Below are positions 30,512 through 40,962 of a stretch of DNA of 64,000 bases, piece after piece (the first letter of the stretch is position 1; each line of letters starts with the position of its first letter). Where the stretch lies: NCBI RefSeq assembly GCF_000783395.1, contig NZ_JSFK01000002.1, positions 1 to 64,000 of the forward strand, written 5' to 3'. A model generated the notes under the pieces. The model was not told the DNA's origin and did no database searches. It saw only the letters and a program-made list of their open reading frames with translations. The position numbers were made by a program, and so were the translations under genes. This stretch comes from Pseudomonas chlororaphis (GTDB lineage: Bacteria; Pseudomonadota; Gammaproteobacteria; Pseudomonadales; Pseudomonadaceae).

Positions 30512-30961
30512 TCAATGATCGCGAAACTGTTTATGGCAAGCGCTGCAAGCATCTTCAACTTTCTGCACCGCCGGCGCGAGGTTGCTCGCCTTGTACGGCT
30601 GAACCTGACTGGCAATCACCAATTCACCGGTGGCCGCTTCAAGGTCGCGGGCCATTTCCTGAAAACGCGCCTGCTGTTTCCAGACATCATCCTTGGCGCT
30701 GGTGTGATCTTCTTCACGAACCTGCGGGAAATGCTTCCACGGTTCATGGGACAACGCATCGAGTTTCACCGCGCCTTCGGCGAACTTCGGCCCGTCGAAC
30801 GGAATACGCCCACGCAACATGCCACCCAGGTCTTCGCCGGTCTTGAGCATCTGTTTGAAAATGGCCTTGCGCTGGCCCAACGGAGAATTCGGATCGACAC
30901 CGCCACAGGCGGACAAGGTCAGACAGGCCAGCAATACAACAGCAATGCTTTTAAGAGTCAT
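30512..30961 (-). CDS. Cytochrome c' family lipoprotein
   Basis: A 149-residue exported haem protein. The N-terminus carries a lipobox-like LTLSACGG. The haem site CSACH lies near the C-terminus (EDACSACHKQFRDH), the arrangement of class II cytochromes c (c'), which are four-helix bundles. The conserved segments RKAIFKQMLKTGEDLGGML and GELVIASQVQPYKA fit the family. It probably sits at the periplasmic face of a membrane. Electron-transfer or NO-binding roles are known for relatives, but none is shown here. Confidence 0.82.
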   Translation of the reverse strand: MTLKSIAVVLLACLTLSACGGVDPNSPLGQRKAIFKQMLKTGEDLGGMLRGRIPFDGPKFAEGAVKLDALSHEPWKHFPQVREEDHTSAKDDVWKQQARFQEMARDLEAATGELVIASQVQPYKASNLAPAVQKVEDACSACHKQFRDH

Positions 30962-31089
30962 GGTGGCTTCAGGTCACGGAATTCGGCGGCCAGTATCCTC
31001 GCGTCACCGCCAAACACCAATAGCCCTATTAAAAATACGGGTTGTTCGAGCGCATGGAGCACGCGGGCAACCGGCACAGGAATCACTCC

Positions 31090-32268
31090 ATGAATAGCCG
31101 TTTCAAGGCCTGGCGTCACCCGTTGATCGCAACCCTGCCACTGCTGGCAATTCTCGCTGGCTGCACCGGCGGTGACAGCGCCAAGCCGAAAACCCACGCC
31201 TTGGCCACCTATTCCAGCGCCACTTGGGAAGCATTGCCGGCAGTGTCCGATAGCGATCTGATCGCCGGCTTCGGTTCGTGGCGCAGCGCCTGCACCCGGC
31301 TCAAGGCTGATGCAGTCTGGGGCAGCACCTGCGCCGCCGCGGCCAACGTGCCGCAAAGTGCTGGCGAGATTCGCGCCTTCCTCAAACAAAACCTCGATGT
31401 CTACGGCCTGCGCGCTGAGAACGACAACCCCAACGGCTTGATCACCGGCTACTACGAGCCGGTCTACCCCGGCAGCCTGACGCCCACCGAGGCGGCCAAC
31501 GTGCCGGTGTATGGCGTGCCGGAGGACATGATCATTGTCTCGCTCGACAGCATTTATCCCGAACTCAAAGGCAAACGCCTGCGTGGTCGCCTTGAAGGTC
31601 GAGTACTCAAACCTTACGACGATGCTGCGACCATCGAATCCAAAGGTGTGAAAGCCCCAGTGGTTGCCTACCTGACCGACCCGATGAACCTGCAATTTCT
31701 GCAGATCCAGGGTTCCGGGCGGATTCAGACCGAGGACGGTAAACAGCTGCGCATCGCCTACGCTGACCAGAACGGCCATCCGTACCGCCCAATCGGCCGC
31801 TGGCTGGTCGAGCAAGGTGAGCTGAAGAAAGAAGACGTGACCATGAACGCGATCAGCAACTGGGCCAAGGCCAATCCGTCGCGCATCCCGGAACTGCTCG
31901 GCAGCAACCCGAGCTACGTGTTCTTCACGCGCAACCCGGACAGCAATGAAGGCCCGCGAGGTTCGCTGAACGTGCCGCTAACTGCCGGCTACAGCGCGGC
32001 GGTGGACCGCAAGGTGATTCCGTTGGGCAGCCTGTTGTGGCTATCGACCACGCGCCCGGACGGCACGGCACTGGTGCGCCCGGTCGCGGCACAGGACACC
32101 GGCGGCGCGATTGCCGGCGAGGTTCGTGCGGATCTGTTCTGGGGCACCGGGGAGGCGGCCGGGCAACTGGCCGGGGATATGAAGCAGCAAGGGCAGATCT
32201 GGATGCTCTGGCCAAAAGGCGCGGCGTTGCCGCAAGTGCCGCAGGTGGCGGATACAGAAAAGAAGTAA
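31090..32268 (+). CDS. mltA: Membrane-bound lytic murein transglycosylase A
   Basis: A 392-residue outer-membrane lipoprotein from ATG 31090, with the lipobox LAILAGC. It cleaves peptidoglycan glycan strands with formation of 1,6-anhydromuramic acid. Visible MltA features are LITGYYEPVYPGS (YYEP motif), QGSGRIQ, the 3D domain VPLTAGYSAAVDRKVIPLG, and AAQDTGGAI with the catalytic Asp. FWGTGEAAGQLAGDMKQ closes the domain. The length is close to the family norm. It is flanked by repeats and by the divergent cytochrome c' gene. Confidence 0.93.
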   Translation: MNSRFKAWRHPLIATLPLLAILAGCTGGDSAKPKTHALATYSSATWEALPAVSDSDLIAGFGSWRSACTRLKADAVWGSTCAAAANVPQSAGEIRAFLKQNLDVYGLRAENDNPNGLITGYYEPVYPGSLTPTEAANVPVYGVPEDMIIVSLDSIYPELKGKRLRGRLEGRVLKPYDDAATIESKGVKAPVVAYLTDPMNLQFLQIQGSGRIQTEDGKQLRIAYADQNGHPYRPIGRWLVEQGELKKEDVTMNAISNWAKANPSRIPELLGSNPSYVFFTRNPDSNEGPRGSLNVPLTAGYSAAVDRKVIPLGSLLWLSTTRPDGTALVRPVAAQDTGGAIAGEVRADLFWGTGEAAGQLAGDMKQQGQIWMLWPKGAALPQVPQVADTEKK

Positions 32269-32301
32269 CCCTTAGGATCTTTGTCGTCTGAACAATGGCT
32301 T

Positions 32302-32365
32302 TCGCGAGCAGGCTCACTCCCACAGTTGGAATGCATATCCATGTGGGAGCGAGCCTGCTCGCGAA
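32302..32365. repeat. REP pair, family A, outward orientation
   Basis: CGCGAGCAGGCTCACTCCCACA and TGTGGGAGCGAGCCTGCTCGCG are arranged tail to tail with a short loop, the reverse of the REPINs at 2.9 and 20.4 kb. Confidence 0.88.
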
Positions 32366-32389
32366 TAGGCCATCGGCAACACCCAATAA

Positions 32390-32773
32390 TCAGACCGAGA
32401 CAAAGAAGAACGAAGCAATCAACCCCATCCCCACAAACCACACCAGCGACCGCAAGATCGCCCAGTCCGCCAGATAGCAAATGATGTACAGCAAGCGACT
32501 GGTGATAAACAGCACTGCCAGCACATTGACCGTCACCAGCTCCGCCGTGCCCACCAGGTGCGCGACGATCACCGCCGCGGCAAACGCCGGGGTCACTTCA
32601 AAGCTGTTCATCTGCGCAGCATGCGCACGCCTCGCCACCCCGTTGAGGCTTTCGAGAAAATCGCGCGGATCGTGGTTGTCACTCAGCCGGTAGCCACCCA
32701 CGGCTTTCGCCACGCCAGTGCAGATATACGGCAGAAAAATTGCGATCAACACACACCACAGAGCCACCGTCAT
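32390..32773 (-). CDS. MAPEG family membrane protein
   Basis: A 127-residue protein with four hydrophobic segments, the size and topology of MAPEG proteins (membrane-associated eicosanoid and glutathione metabolism). AHAAQMNSFEVTPAFAAAVIV contains the family's RAHxNxxE-like segment (RRAHAAQMNSFE). FITSRLLYIICYLADWAILRS is the last part. Bacterial members may act as glutathione transferases, but the substrate is unknown. It lies 37 bases after the DMT transporter on the same strand and is probably cotranscribed. Confidence 0.83.
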   Translation of the reverse strand: MTVALWCVLIAIFLPYICTGVAKAVGGYRLSDNHDPRDFLESLNGVARRAHAAQMNSFEVTPAFAAAVIVAHLVGTAELVTVNVLAVLFITSRLLYIICYLADWAILRSLVWFVGMGLIASFFFVSV

Positions 32774-32810
32774 AACGCCGTCCTTTTTCGAGTTATAGAT
32801 TCGCGAGCGG

Positions 32811-33644
32811 TCAGAACTTCATCACCAGCATGCCGATCAGCACCAGCCCACAGGCTAAGAGCCGTGGACGGCCGAAAGGTTCTTTCAAGTAGCGCATACC
32901 GAACAGCACCACCAGAATCACGCTGATCTCGCGCAACGCTGCCGCTTCGGCAATCGAGCCCAACTGCATCGCCCACAGCACCAGAGCGTAGCTGGCCAAT
33001 ACGCAGAAGCCCACCGCCAACCCCAGCTTCCATTGCTCACGCCAGAACAACATGAACGCCGGACGCTTGGCGACCCACGCCAACAGCGGAAACGGCCACG
33101 CGCTGAACAACGTGACCCAGACCAGGTAATCGAGCGGATGCGACCAGCGCCGCAATGCCTGGCCGTCGATGTAGGTGTAGCAACCAATACACAGGCCGAT
33201 CAACGCCACCACCGGCAGCATCGACCATGGCAAATGCTTGCCACCACCGCCCTGCCACAACAGACAAACCATGCCCAACGGGATCAGCATAATGCCGAAA
33301 ATCTGCTGCGTGGTGAGCACTTCACCGGCGAAGATCAAGGTCAGCGCCAGCACCACCAGCGGGGACAATCCGCGCATCAGTGGATACACCAGGCCCAGAT
33401 CGCCGACCCGATACGCCTGAATCAGCAGGTAGCGATACAGCAGCTCAAAAGCTGCCGAAGCAAGAATCCATGGCCAGATCTCCATGGGCGGCAAGCTCAC
33501 GAATGGAAACGCGATGGCAACGACCAGCAGCGCCACGGTGTCCATGCACGCCACCACCAGCAGCCGCTCTGCGCTGAACTTGATTAACGTGTTCCACGTC
33601 GCATGCAACAGCGCCGCCATCAATACCAAAGCTGTCGCCAGCAC
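32811..33644 (-). CDS. EamA/DMT-family transporter
   Basis: A 277-residue inner-membrane protein with about ten hydrophobic segments, the layout of the drug/metabolite transporter family. The two EamA repeats are visible: LLHATWNTLIKFSAE with YPLMRGLSPLVVLALTLIFAGE in the first, and SIAEAAALREISVILVVLFG with KEPFGRPRLLACGLVLIGM in the second. The direction and substrate cannot be told. It heads a two-gene unit with the MAPEG gene and is divergent from the next MFS gene. Confidence 0.83.
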   Translation of the reverse strand: MLATALVLMAALLHATWNTLIKFSAERLLVVACMDTVALLVVAIAFPFVSLPPMEIWPWILASAAFELLYRYLLIQAYRVGDLGLVYPLMRGLSPLVVLALTLIFAGEVLTTQQIFGIMLIPLGMVCLLWQGGGGKHLPWSMLPVVALIGLCIGCYTYIDGQALRRWSHPLDYLVWVTLFSAWPFPLLAWVAKRPAFMLFWREQWKLGLAVGFCVLASYALVLWAMQLGSIAEAAALREISVILVVLFGMRYLKEPFGRPRLLACGLVLIGMLVMKF

Positions 33645-33856
33645 GTTCCACCCCTTATTGTTGTTAGCGAGCCAATTAGTCAGATTATTGATTCGCGATG
33701 TGTCAGCAGCTGTTTATACTGCAAGCGACCACGCCGCACTCAGTTGCGCACAGAAAAATACCAATAATTCCTGCCTGCACCGCCCTCCTTCGAGATCGGT
33801 CGTCGGCCTGCGTATGCCTGATCAAAGCGTCAAGACTACCGACAGAGACCTTGCGC

Positions 33857-35026
33857 ATGCCACTCGCCTTGCTTGCCCTCGCTGTTGCCGCGTTCGGCAT
33901 CGGCACCACCGAATTCGTCATCATGGGCTTGTTGCCCGACGTCGCCCGCGACCTTGCCGTGAGCATTCCCCACGCAGGTCTGTTGATTACCGGTTACGCG
34001 CTGGGCGTGGTGTTCGGCGCGCCGATCCTGGCGATCGGCACCGCGAACATGCCGCGTAAAGCAACGCTGCTGGGCATGACGCTGATGTTCATCCTCGGCA
34101 ACGTGCTCTGCGCACTGGCACCGAACTACGCGACGCTGATGGCTGCTCGCGTGGTCACCGCACTGTGCCACGGCGCGTTTTTCGGCATCGGCTCGGTAGT
34201 TGCCGCCGGACTTGTGGCACCGAACAAACGCGCGCAAGCGATTGCGATGATGTTCACCGGCCTGACATTGGCCAACGTCCTCGGCGTACCGCTGGGCACG
34301 GCGCTGGGTCAGTACGCCGGGTGGCGTTCGACCTTCTGGGCGGTGTCGGTGATCGGTGTGATCGCAGCCCTCGCGCAGTGGTTTTGGTTGCCGAAACACA
34401 TCCCGATGGACAAGGCCAACCTCGCCAGCGAATTCAAGGTACTGGGTAAGGTCAACGTGTTGCTGGCGCTGGGCATGAGTGTGCTGGCATCGACCAGCCT
34501 GTTCAGCGTGTTCACCTACATTGCGCCGATCCTGCAAGACATCACCGGCGTCAGCCCGCATGGCGTCACGGTGATGTTGCTGTTGTTCGGCGTCGGCCTG
34601 ACCGGCGGCAGCATGCTCGGCGGGCGACTGGCCGATAGCCGTTTGTTGCCGTCCCTGGTCGGCGTGGCGCTGGCCGTGGTGGTGATTCTGGCGGCGTTCA
34701 GCCAGACCAGCCGCTCGGTAGTGCCAGCGGCGATCACCTTGGTGCTGTGGGGGATTTTCGCTTTTGCGCTATGTCCGATTCTGCAATTGCTGATCATTGA
34801 TCAGGCCCATGAGGCCCCGAACCTCGGTTCGACCTTGAACCAGAGCGCTTTCAACCTCGGTAACGCGGCGGGTGCGTGGATCGGCGGGTTGGTGGTGGCC
34901 AGTGGCGCGGATCTGGCGGACTTGCCGTGGACCGGAGCGCTGGTTGGCGTATTGACGGTGCTGACGGCGCTGTTTTTCATCTATCTGCAACGTCGCGGCG
35001 CGGCTGCGGTCAATGTGTCCGGTTAA
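33857..35026 (+). CDS. MFS transporter, DHA1 (AraJ/arabinose-efflux-like) family
   Basis: A 389-residue protein from ATG 33857 (a TTG two codons earlier is possible; the frame to 33698 is not supported). It has twelve hydrophobic segments and begins FGIGTTEFVIMGLLPDVARDL, typical of the AraJ/Cmx group. NMPRKATLLG matches the loop 2-3 motif A position, and VTALCHGAFFGIGSVVAA matches the motif C-like region. Relatives export drugs, sugars or purine analogues; the substrate here is unknown. It stands alone. Confidence 0.83.
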   Translation: MPLALLALAVAAFGIGTTEFVIMGLLPDVARDLAVSIPHAGLLITGYALGVVFGAPILAIGTANMPRKATLLGMTLMFILGNVLCALAPNYATLMAARVVTALCHGAFFGIGSVVAAGLVAPNKRAQAIAMMFTGLTLANVLGVPLGTALGQYAGWRSTFWAVSVIGVIAALAQWFWLPKHIPMDKANLASEFKVLGKVNVLLALGMSVLASTSLFSVFTYIAPILQDITGVSPHGVTVMLLLFGVGLTGGSMLGGRLADSRLLPSLVGVALAVVVILAAFSQTSRSVVPAAITLVLWGIFAFALCPILQLLIIDQAHEAPNLGSTLNQSAFNLGNAAGAWIGGLVVASGADLADLPWTGALVGVLTVLTALFFIYLQRRGAAAVNVSG

Positions 35027-35045
35027 TCGTGATGTGCCAGAAAGC

Positions 35046-35222
35046 GCCCTCACCCTAGCCCTCTCCCAGAGGGAGAGGGGACTGAACGGGGGATGCTTCA
35101 GAAGTACGCCGACCTGAACGCGCATTACCGAATCCATAATCGACTCGGTTATTCAGGTCGATGCATGCCGCCAGACAATAAGGTCGGCTCCCTCTCCCTC
35201 CGGGAGAGGGCTGGGGTGAGGG
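35046..35222. repeat. Composite palindromic repeat, family D, inverted copy
   Basis: The outer arms CCCTCACCCTAGCCCTCTCCC and GGGAGAGGGCTGGGGTGAGGG are inverted. Inside are GTACGCCGACCTGAA, CCGAATCCATAATCGACTCGG and TTCAGGTCGATGCATG, which is the core of the 11.3 and 59.7 kb copies in reverse. Confidence 0.85.
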
Positions 35223-35313
35223 AAGCTTGTGCCCTCTATCGCTCTCAGCCCATCAAACCCCTGCGCCCAAGCATCGGGCGCGCTCCACTCACCCCTCATC
35301 CAAAGGACCCCGG

Positions 35314-36579
35314 ATGCTTGAACTTGTCGCCGCTTTTATCTGCTTGACCACCCTCCTCACCTTCGTCAACTTCCGCTTCATCGGCCTGCCGCCGACCATC
35401 GGCGTGATGGTTACCGCACTGCTGTTCTCCCTGATCCTGCAAGGCCTGAGCGTGCTCGGCTACCCCGGCCTCGAAGAACGCGTACAGCAACTGATCGGCC
35501 AGATCGACTTCGGCGATCTGCTGATGAACTGGATGCTGTCGTTCCTGCTGTTCGCCGGCGCCCTGCACGTTAACCTCAACGACCTGCGCAGCTACCGCTG
35601 GCCCATCGGCCTGTTGGCGACTTTCGGTGTGTTGATCGCCACCACGGTGATCGGCAGCCTCGCCTATTACATTTTTGCCCTGTTCGGCTGGCACGTGAGC
35701 TTCTTGTATTGCTTGCTGTTCGGCGCATTGATTTCGCCGACCGACCCGATTGCGGTGCTCGGCGTGCTGCGTACCGCCAATGCCTCGAAACCGCTGAAAA
35801 CCACCATCGTCGGCGAGTCGCTGTTCAACGACGGCACGGCCGTGGTGGTGTTCACCGTATTGCTGGGCATCGCCCAACTTGGCGAAACCCCGACCGTCAG
35901 CGCCACCGCGATGTTGTTCGTTCATGAAGCCATCGGCGGTGTGCTGTTCGGCGGCCTGATCGGTTATCTGGTCTATCGAATGATCAAAAGCGTCGAGCAG
36001 CATCAGATCACCGTGATGCTGACGCTGGCACTGGTCATTGGCGGTTCGGCGATGGCGACCGAGATTCACGTTTCCGCGCCGATCGCGATGGTGGTCGCCG
36101 GTCTGATCATCGGTAACGTCGGGCGTAATCTGGCGATGAACGACATGACCCGCCGCTATCTCGACGGTTTCTGGGAGTTGCTGGATGACATGCTTAACGC
36201 GCTGCTGTTTGCGCTGATCGGCATGGAACTGTTGCTGCTGCCGTTCAACTGGCTGCACATGGCCGCGGCAGGTTTGCTGGCGGTGGCCATTCTGCTGTCG
36301 CGCCTGCTCACCGTGGCCCCGGCGATTCTGCTGCTGCGCCGCTGGCGGACAGTGCCCGCCGGCACCATCCGCATTCTGACGTGGGGTGGTTTGCGCGGCG
36401 GTGTTTCGGTGGCACTGGCGCTGGCCCTGCCGCTGGGCCCGGAGCGTGATCTGCTGCTGAGCATCACTTACATCGTGGTGCTGTCGTCGATCCTGTTGCA
36501 GGGTCTGACCATTGGCAAACTGGTCAAGTACGCGACTCGCAATGAGCCCGCGACCGCGGCTGAACCAGCGCACCACTGA
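35314..36579 (+). CDS. Na+/H+ antiporter, CPA1 (NhaP-like) family
   Basis: A 421-residue inner-membrane protein from ATG 35314 (MLELVAAF). The longer frame to 35227 runs through repeat sequence. It has about twelve hydrophobic segments. The CPA1 core is clear: FGALISPTDPIAVLGVLR, then GESLFNDGTAVVVFTVLLG with the ND motif of electroneutral NhaP-type exchangers, and TWGGLRGGVSVALALALP. It probably exports Na+ or K+ for protons in pH and salt homeostasis. No regulatory TrkA domain follows. Confidence 0.87.
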   Translation: MLELVAAFICLTTLLTFVNFRFIGLPPTIGVMVTALLFSLILQGLSVLGYPGLEERVQQLIGQIDFGDLLMNWMLSFLLFAGALHVNLNDLRSYRWPIGLLATFGVLIATTVIGSLAYYIFALFGWHVSFLYCLLFGALISPTDPIAVLGVLRTANASKPLKTTIVGESLFNDGTAVVVFTVLLGIAQLGETPTVSATAMLFVHEAIGGVLFGGLIGYLVYRMIKSVEQHQITVMLTLALVIGGSAMATEIHVSAPIAMVVAGLIIGNVGRNLAMNDMTRRYLDGFWELLDDMLNALLFALIGMELLLLPFNWLHMAAAGLLAVAILLSRLLTVAPAILLLRRWRTVPAGTIRILTWGGLRGGVSVALALALPLGPERDLLLSITYIVVLSSILLQGLTIGKLVKYATRNEPATAAEPAHH

Positions 36580-37467
36580 TCATTTTTTGATCTCTCGCGG
36601 ATCAGGTTTCTCGGCCTGATCCGCTGACTCTTTCGGCGCCCCGCTCTCGCTGCGGATCTGCGCATGGCTGATCAGTGCGAAAATAAAGCTGCCGCCAATG
36701 ATATTGCCCGCCAGCGTCGGCCCGGCGAAGACCATCCAGAAATCACTCCACGGCAGCTCGCCGGCAAACACCAGATATGACACCTCGGCCGAACCGACGA
36801 CGATGTGGGTGAAATCGCCGAGCGCCATGAGGTAGGTGATGAGAATGATGATCCACATCTTCGCGCTCTCCATGGAAGGAATCATCCAGACCATAGTGGC
36901 GATCATCCAGCCGGAAACGATGCCCTTGGCGAACATCTGGCTGGCGTGGTTTTCCATGACCTTGCGACCGATTTCGAGAAAGGCGTGGTCAGTCTTGGTG
37001 TCGAAGATCGGCAGTTCGAGCATCACGTACGCGACCAGAATCGTGCCGCAGAGGTTGCCGACCAGCACCACCGTCCACAGTCGAATCAGCCGGCCGAAGT
37101 TTTGCAGGGTCGGCTTGGTCATGACCGGCAGCACTGCAGTCAGGGTGTTTTCGGTGAACAGTTGCTGACGGGCGAGGATCACCGCGAGAAAACCTGCGCA
37201 GTAGCCGAAGCTGGCGATCACTTTGAATTCATCACCGTCGGGCAGGCGCGAATTGAGCAGGCCCATGCCCATCAGCGACAGGCCCATGGTCAACCCGGCT
37301 GCCAATGCCGACCACCAGAGCGCGGCGATGCTGCGCTCCAGTTCCTGATCGCCTTGGCTGCGGATGATTTCATGCAGGACGGCCGCGCGGGGCGGCTGGT
37401 TTTTCTCGACTTCGTGCTGTTCTTTGGCCGAGAGATCAGGGGTCTTGCCGTCGGTGGGAGTGGTCAT
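36580..37467 (-). CDS. Formate/nitrite transporter (FNT) family protein, YfdC-like
   Basis: A 295-residue membrane protein with six hydrophobic segments. A polar N-terminal tail of about 45 residues (DLSAKEQHEVEKNQPPRAAV) distinguishes the YfdC-like branch from FocA/NirC. FNT-type segments are CGTILVAYVM, GIVSGWMIATMVWMIPSM and TYLMALGDFTHIVVGSAEV, the last with the central His. It is convergent with the antiporter gene, with adjacent stops. Substrate unknown; relatives pass formate, nitrite, hydrosulfide or small weak acids. Confidence 0.85.
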   Translation of the reverse strand: MTTPTDGKTPDLSAKEQHEVEKNQPPRAAVLHEIIRSQGDQELERSIAALWWSALAAGLTMGLSLMGMGLLNSRLPDGDEFKVIASFGYCAGFLAVILARQQLFTENTLTAVLPVMTKPTLQNFGRLIRLWTVVLVGNLCGTILVAYVMLELPIFDTKTDHAFLEIGRKVMENHASQMFAKGIVSGWMIATMVWMIPSMESAKMWIIILITYLMALGDFTHIVVGSAEVSYLVFAGELPWSDFWMVFAGPTLAGNIIGGSFIFALISHAQIRSESGAPKESADQAEKPDPREIKK

Positions 37468-37562
37468 GGCGTGGGAACCGTGGGGGTGGTGTTTACCTAC
37501 GACCCCGGCGGTTCATGGCTGTTCAGTGGCCAGATGATTCTTCGCTGACTGAACAACCGCTT

Positions 37563-37625
37563 TCGCGAGCAGGCTCGCTCCCACAGGTACAGCGTGATCC
37601 TTGTGGGAGCGAGCCTGCTCGCGAA
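37563..37625. repeat. REP pair, family A, outward orientation
   Basis: TCGCGAGCAGGCTCGCTCCCACA and GTGGGAGCGAGCCTGCTCGCGA are tail to tail with about 15 bp between them. Confidence 0.9.
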
Positions 37626-37641
37626 GGGCGCACCGCCAATG

Positions 37642-38049
37642 TCACTTGGTGACCAATTCATCTTCCTGGAATTGATCTTTCACATATTTGATTTCAGTGC
37701 GGCCATGCGGCGCCGGCAAACCGTCTTCACCGAGGTTCACAAACACCATCTTCTCAACCGTCAGAATGCTCTTGCGAGTGATCTTGTTGCGCACTTCGCA
37801 GGTCAGGGTGATCGAGGTGCGGCCGAACTCGGTGGCGGTGATGCCCAGCTCGATGATGTCGCCCTGACGCGAGGCGCTGACGAAGTTGATTTCGGAAATG
37901 TACTTGGTCACCACGCGTTGATTGCCCAACTGCACGATCGCGTAAATCGCCGCTTCTTCGTCGATCCAGCGCAGCAGGCTGCCACCGAACAGGGTGCCGT
38001 TGGGGTTGAGGTCTTCGGGTTTTACCCATTTGCGGGTGTGGAAATTCAT
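37642..38049 (-). CDS. Acyl-CoA thioesterase, YciA-like hot-dog fold
   Basis: A 135-residue protein from ATG 38049, with CAGGAG five bases upstream; the frame to 38151 is spurious. The hot-dog signature is NPNGTLFGGSLLRWIDEEAA, with the catalytic Asp in WIDEEAA. The beta strands KYISEINFVSASRQGD and SITLTCEVRNK follow. Members hydrolyse acyl-CoA esters as hexamers in the cytoplasm. The C-terminal tail is short and charged. It is divergent from the ahcY transcription unit. Confidence 0.85.
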   Translation of the reverse strand: MNFHTRKWVKPEDLNPNGTLFGGSLLRWIDEEAAIYAIVQLGNQRVVTKYISEINFVSASRQGDIIELGITATEFGRTSITLTCEVRNKITRKSILTVEKMVFVNLGEDGLPAPHGRTEIKYVKDQFQEDELVTK

Positions 38050-38169
38050 CTTCACTCCTGAGTGTCTTGCCGAACGATGGACGGTATCTTGGCAGACTGA
38101 GCGGTCAGGCTCCATGCGGCTTCGACTATGGTCGTCATTAACGATCTTCATCTGGCCGACAGAAACCCT

Positions 38170-39780
<1,611 letters not shown>

Positions 39781-39789
39781 GTTTAGAGC

Positions 39790-39958
39790 AGCTGCGAGCC
39801 GCAAGCTTCGAGCGGCAAGTAAGGTCAAAAGCCGGACTTGCCGTGCGAAGCCTGAGGCTCTGCCCCCAATTAAAAACAGTGTCAGGCCGCAAGCTTCAGG
39901 CACGAGAGACCAGCGCACCTCCGCTGCTCTTGCAGCTTGAAGCTTGCAGCTTGTAGCT
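39790..39958. repeat. Repeat-rich spacer between ahcY and metF
   Basis: Several related words GCAAGCTTCRAGC, GCTTGAAGCTTGCAGCTTG and GCCGCAAGCTTCAGGC make nested hairpins, a different REP-like family from A-D. Confidence 0.6.
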
Positions 39959-39971
39959 GGAGGTACCCTCC
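39959..39971 (+). promoter_or_regulatory. Ribosome site of metF inside a perfect hairpin
   Basis: The only strong ribosome site, GGAGG (39959-39963), is exactly complementary to CCTCC (39967-39971), which ends at the base before the metF ATG. A 5-bp stem with a 3-base loop would hide the site. Confidence 0.5.
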
Positions 39972-40817
39972 ATGTCCCAAGACCGTCGCTACAGCTTCGA
40001 GTTCTTCCCGACCAAGACCGATGCTGGGCATGAAAAACTGCTCGCCACTGCCCGTCAGCTGGCCACTTACAACCCTGACTTCTTTTCCTGCACCTATGGC
40101 GCTGGTGGTTCGACCCGTGATCGCACCCTCAACACCGTTCTGCAACTGGAAAGCGAAGTCAAAATCCCGGCCGCACCGCACCTGTCGTGCGTCGGCGACA
40201 GCAAGGACGACCTGCGCGGCCTGCTGAACGAGTACAAGGCTGCCGGCATCAAGCGCATCGTCGCCCTGCGCGGTGATCTGCCGTCCGGCATGGGCATGAC
40301 CAGCGGCGAGCTGCGTCACGCCAATGAACTGGTTGAATTCATTCGTGAAGAAACCGGTGATCATTTCCACATCGAAGTCGCTGCGTACCCGGAGATGCAT
40401 CCGCAAGCGCGCAACTACGAAGACGATCTGGCCAACTTCATCCGCAAGGCGCGTGCCGGCGCCGACAGCGCAATCACCCAGTACTTCTTCAACGCCGACA
40501 GCTACTTCTACTTCGTCGACCGTTTGCAGGCGCAGGGTGTCGATCTGCCGATCGTTCCGGGGATCATGCCGATCACCAACTACAGCAAACTGGCGCGCTT
40601 CTCCGATGCCTGCGGTGCGGAAATCCCGCGCTGGATCCGCAAGCAACTGGAAGCCTACGGCGATGACACGCAAAGCATTCAGCGCTTTGGTGAGCAAGTC
40701 GTCAGCGAGATGTGCGAGCGTCTGTTGCAGGGCGGCGCGCCGGGGCTGCATTTTTATTCCATGAACCAGGCTGAACCGAGTCTGGCGATCTGGAATAACC
40801 TGAAGTTGCCGCGTTAA
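39972..40817 (+). CDS. metF: 5,10-methylenetetrahydrofolate reductase
   Basis: A 281-residue FAD enzyme that makes 5-methyltetrahydrofolate, the methyl donor for methionine synthesis. The N-terminal YSFEFFPTKTD carries the family's catalytic Glu (E. coli FFPP(R/K)T region). TYGAGGSTRDRT is the folate/FAD segment, and CVGDSKDDLRG, VALRGDLPSG and ITQYFFNADSYFYFVDR follow. The length is slightly below E. coli MetF (296). It lies 191 bases after ahcY, with a repeat-rich spacer and a possible hairpin over its ribosome site. Confidence 0.95.
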   Translation: MSQDRRYSFEFFPTKTDAGHEKLLATARQLATYNPDFFSCTYGAGGSTRDRTLNTVLQLESEVKIPAAPHLSCVGDSKDDLRGLLNEYKAAGIKRIVALRGDLPSGMGMTSGELRHANELVEFIREETGDHFHIEVAAYPEMHPQARNYEDDLANFIRKARAGADSAITQYFFNADSYFYFVDRLQAQGVDLPIVPGIMPITNYSKLARFSDACGAEIPRWIRKQLEAYGDDTQSIQRFGEQVVSEMCERLLQGGAPGLHFYSMNQAEPSLAIWNNLKLPR

Positions 40818-40831
40818 GCATCAAAGAAAGA

Positions 40832-40887
40832 TCAAAAGATCGCAGCCTTCGGCAGCTCCTACAGGGGTGTCGCAGCTGCGATCTTTT
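40832..40887. repeat. Family C hairpin repeat
   Basis: AAAAGATCGCAGC and GCAGCTGCGATCTTTT are inverted. With its T tract it may also terminate metF transcription. Confidence 0.85.
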
Positions 40888-40962
40888 GCTTTTAAAGGCC
40901 CGAAACAGAGCTTGTGCCGGCACTTTCTGGCTCTTTCGCGTTTCTCGTCGTAATCTCAAGCC

